From: Prevotella sp.
Lineage (GTDB): Bacteria; Bacteroidota; Bacteroidia; Bacteroidales; Dysgonomonadaceae
Assembly: GCA_031285905.1 (NCBI GenBank)
Contig: JAITVH010000023.1
Coordinates: forward strand, 1 to 63,451
Direction: 5' to 3'
DNA: 63,451 nt
Within the stretch, counting starts at the first letter, position 1; the number at the start of each line of letters is the position of its first letter. The notes under the pieces are model-generated. The model did no database searches and was not told the origin of the DNA. It was given only the letters and a program-made list of their open reading frames with translations. Positions 63,318-63,451 of the stretch are shown here, one piece after another. Made by a program: the position numbers and the translations under genes.

Positions 63318-63451
63318 ATGTTTGATTTAGACAACTGGCAGGAAATATGGACTACCATTACCCGAAACAAGCTCCGCAGCTTTTTGACAGGGTTCGGGGT
63401 ATTCTGGGGTATCTTCATGCTTATCCTCCTTATCGGAGCGGGAAATTCTCT
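63318..63451 (+). CDS. Second MacB-like ABC permease (partial, cut by window end)
   Basis: The 44 visible codons read [19 protein letters not shown] and then a hydrophobic segment with [18 protein letters not shown]. This closely parallels the start of the preceding permease (MFDFDSLREILATIGKNKM...). It is therefore a tandem paralog, probably forming a heterodimer with it. The remainder lies beyond the window. Confidence 0.85.
   Translation, partial: MFDLDNWQEIWTTITRNKLRSFLTGFGVFWGIFMLILLIGAGNS

Noticed and set aside
1..63451. tRNA, rRNA, transposase, integrase or phage genes
   Set aside because: None seen by motif or cloverleaf-like sequence; a tRNA scan was not possible, so a missed tRNA in a gap cannot be fully excluded.

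Overview
The window looks like a chromosomal segment of a Bacteroidota bacterium, most likely in Bacteroidales and possibly Dysgonomonas-like (the genus is inference). Reasons: low GC, almost no Shine-Dalgarno sequences, many promoters with the Bacteroides -7 element TAnnTTTG, abundant lipoprotein-type glycoside hydrolases, a PorW/SprE-like type IX secretion lipoprotein, a Bacteroidetes-type second EF-G, and the arginine gene set argR-GNAT-argG-argC-argD. I found 49 protein genes, the last cut by the window end, and no rRNA, tRNA, CRISPR array, transposase or phage gene.

Layout. 0.1-9.3 kb is carbohydrate use: a GH51 arabinofuranosidase divergent from a GntR-type regulator, a Nudix-fold regulator resembling Bacteroides AraR, a GH97 enzyme, a sugar O-acetyltransferase, a DUF3788 gene and a GH43 lipoprotein. 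No SusC/SusD pair is present, so this is a set of scattered CAZyme genes, not a canonical polysaccharide utilization locus. 9.3-24.9 kb mixes an acyl-CoA ligase, a GH5 lipoprotein, EttA, a DUF5686 outer-membrane protein, a lipid kinase, a split-barrel flavoprotein, a CPBP protease, a two-gene minimal ABC system, a second ABC-F ATPase and an M13 peptidase. 25-35.5 kb holds yjbR and birA, then the arginine cluster, interrupted by a CotH lipoprotein, a zinc-ribbon membrane protein, a SUKH-like protein and a MutS-core ATPase. 36-41.7 kb has a second acyl-CoA ligase, an HxlR regulator divergent from an exported ureohydrolase, a GH32-like hydrolase and a glutathione peroxidase. 41.8-48.2 kb is a TauE/DUF1634/unknown/three-M28-peptidase run followed by a repeat-solenoid surface protein. 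48.3-63.5 kb carries a DUF349 protein, PorW/SprE, a bifunctional proline dehydrogenase/P5C dehydrogenase, EF-G2, an endo/exonuclease-phosphatase lipoprotein and a MacB-type ABC exporter with tandem permeases.

How the genes fit together. Arabinose-containing glycan degradation (GH51, GH43, perhaps GH97) appears controlled by two local regulators with visible candidate operators. Arginine synthesis appears autoregulated through a double ARG-box-like site on the argR promoter, while the ureohydrolase and proline/P5C enzyme represent the catabolic side. A composite intergenic repeat occurs three times (window start, before yjbR, after argD). The most noteworthy points are the paired CTGGTAC operators, the TTTAACATTAATC/inverted-repeat operators, the argR start-codon puzzle, the exported ureohydrolase with a Cys in a metal-ligand position, the GTPase-deficient EF-G2, the interrupted arg cluster, and the 16-to-15 residue solenoid.
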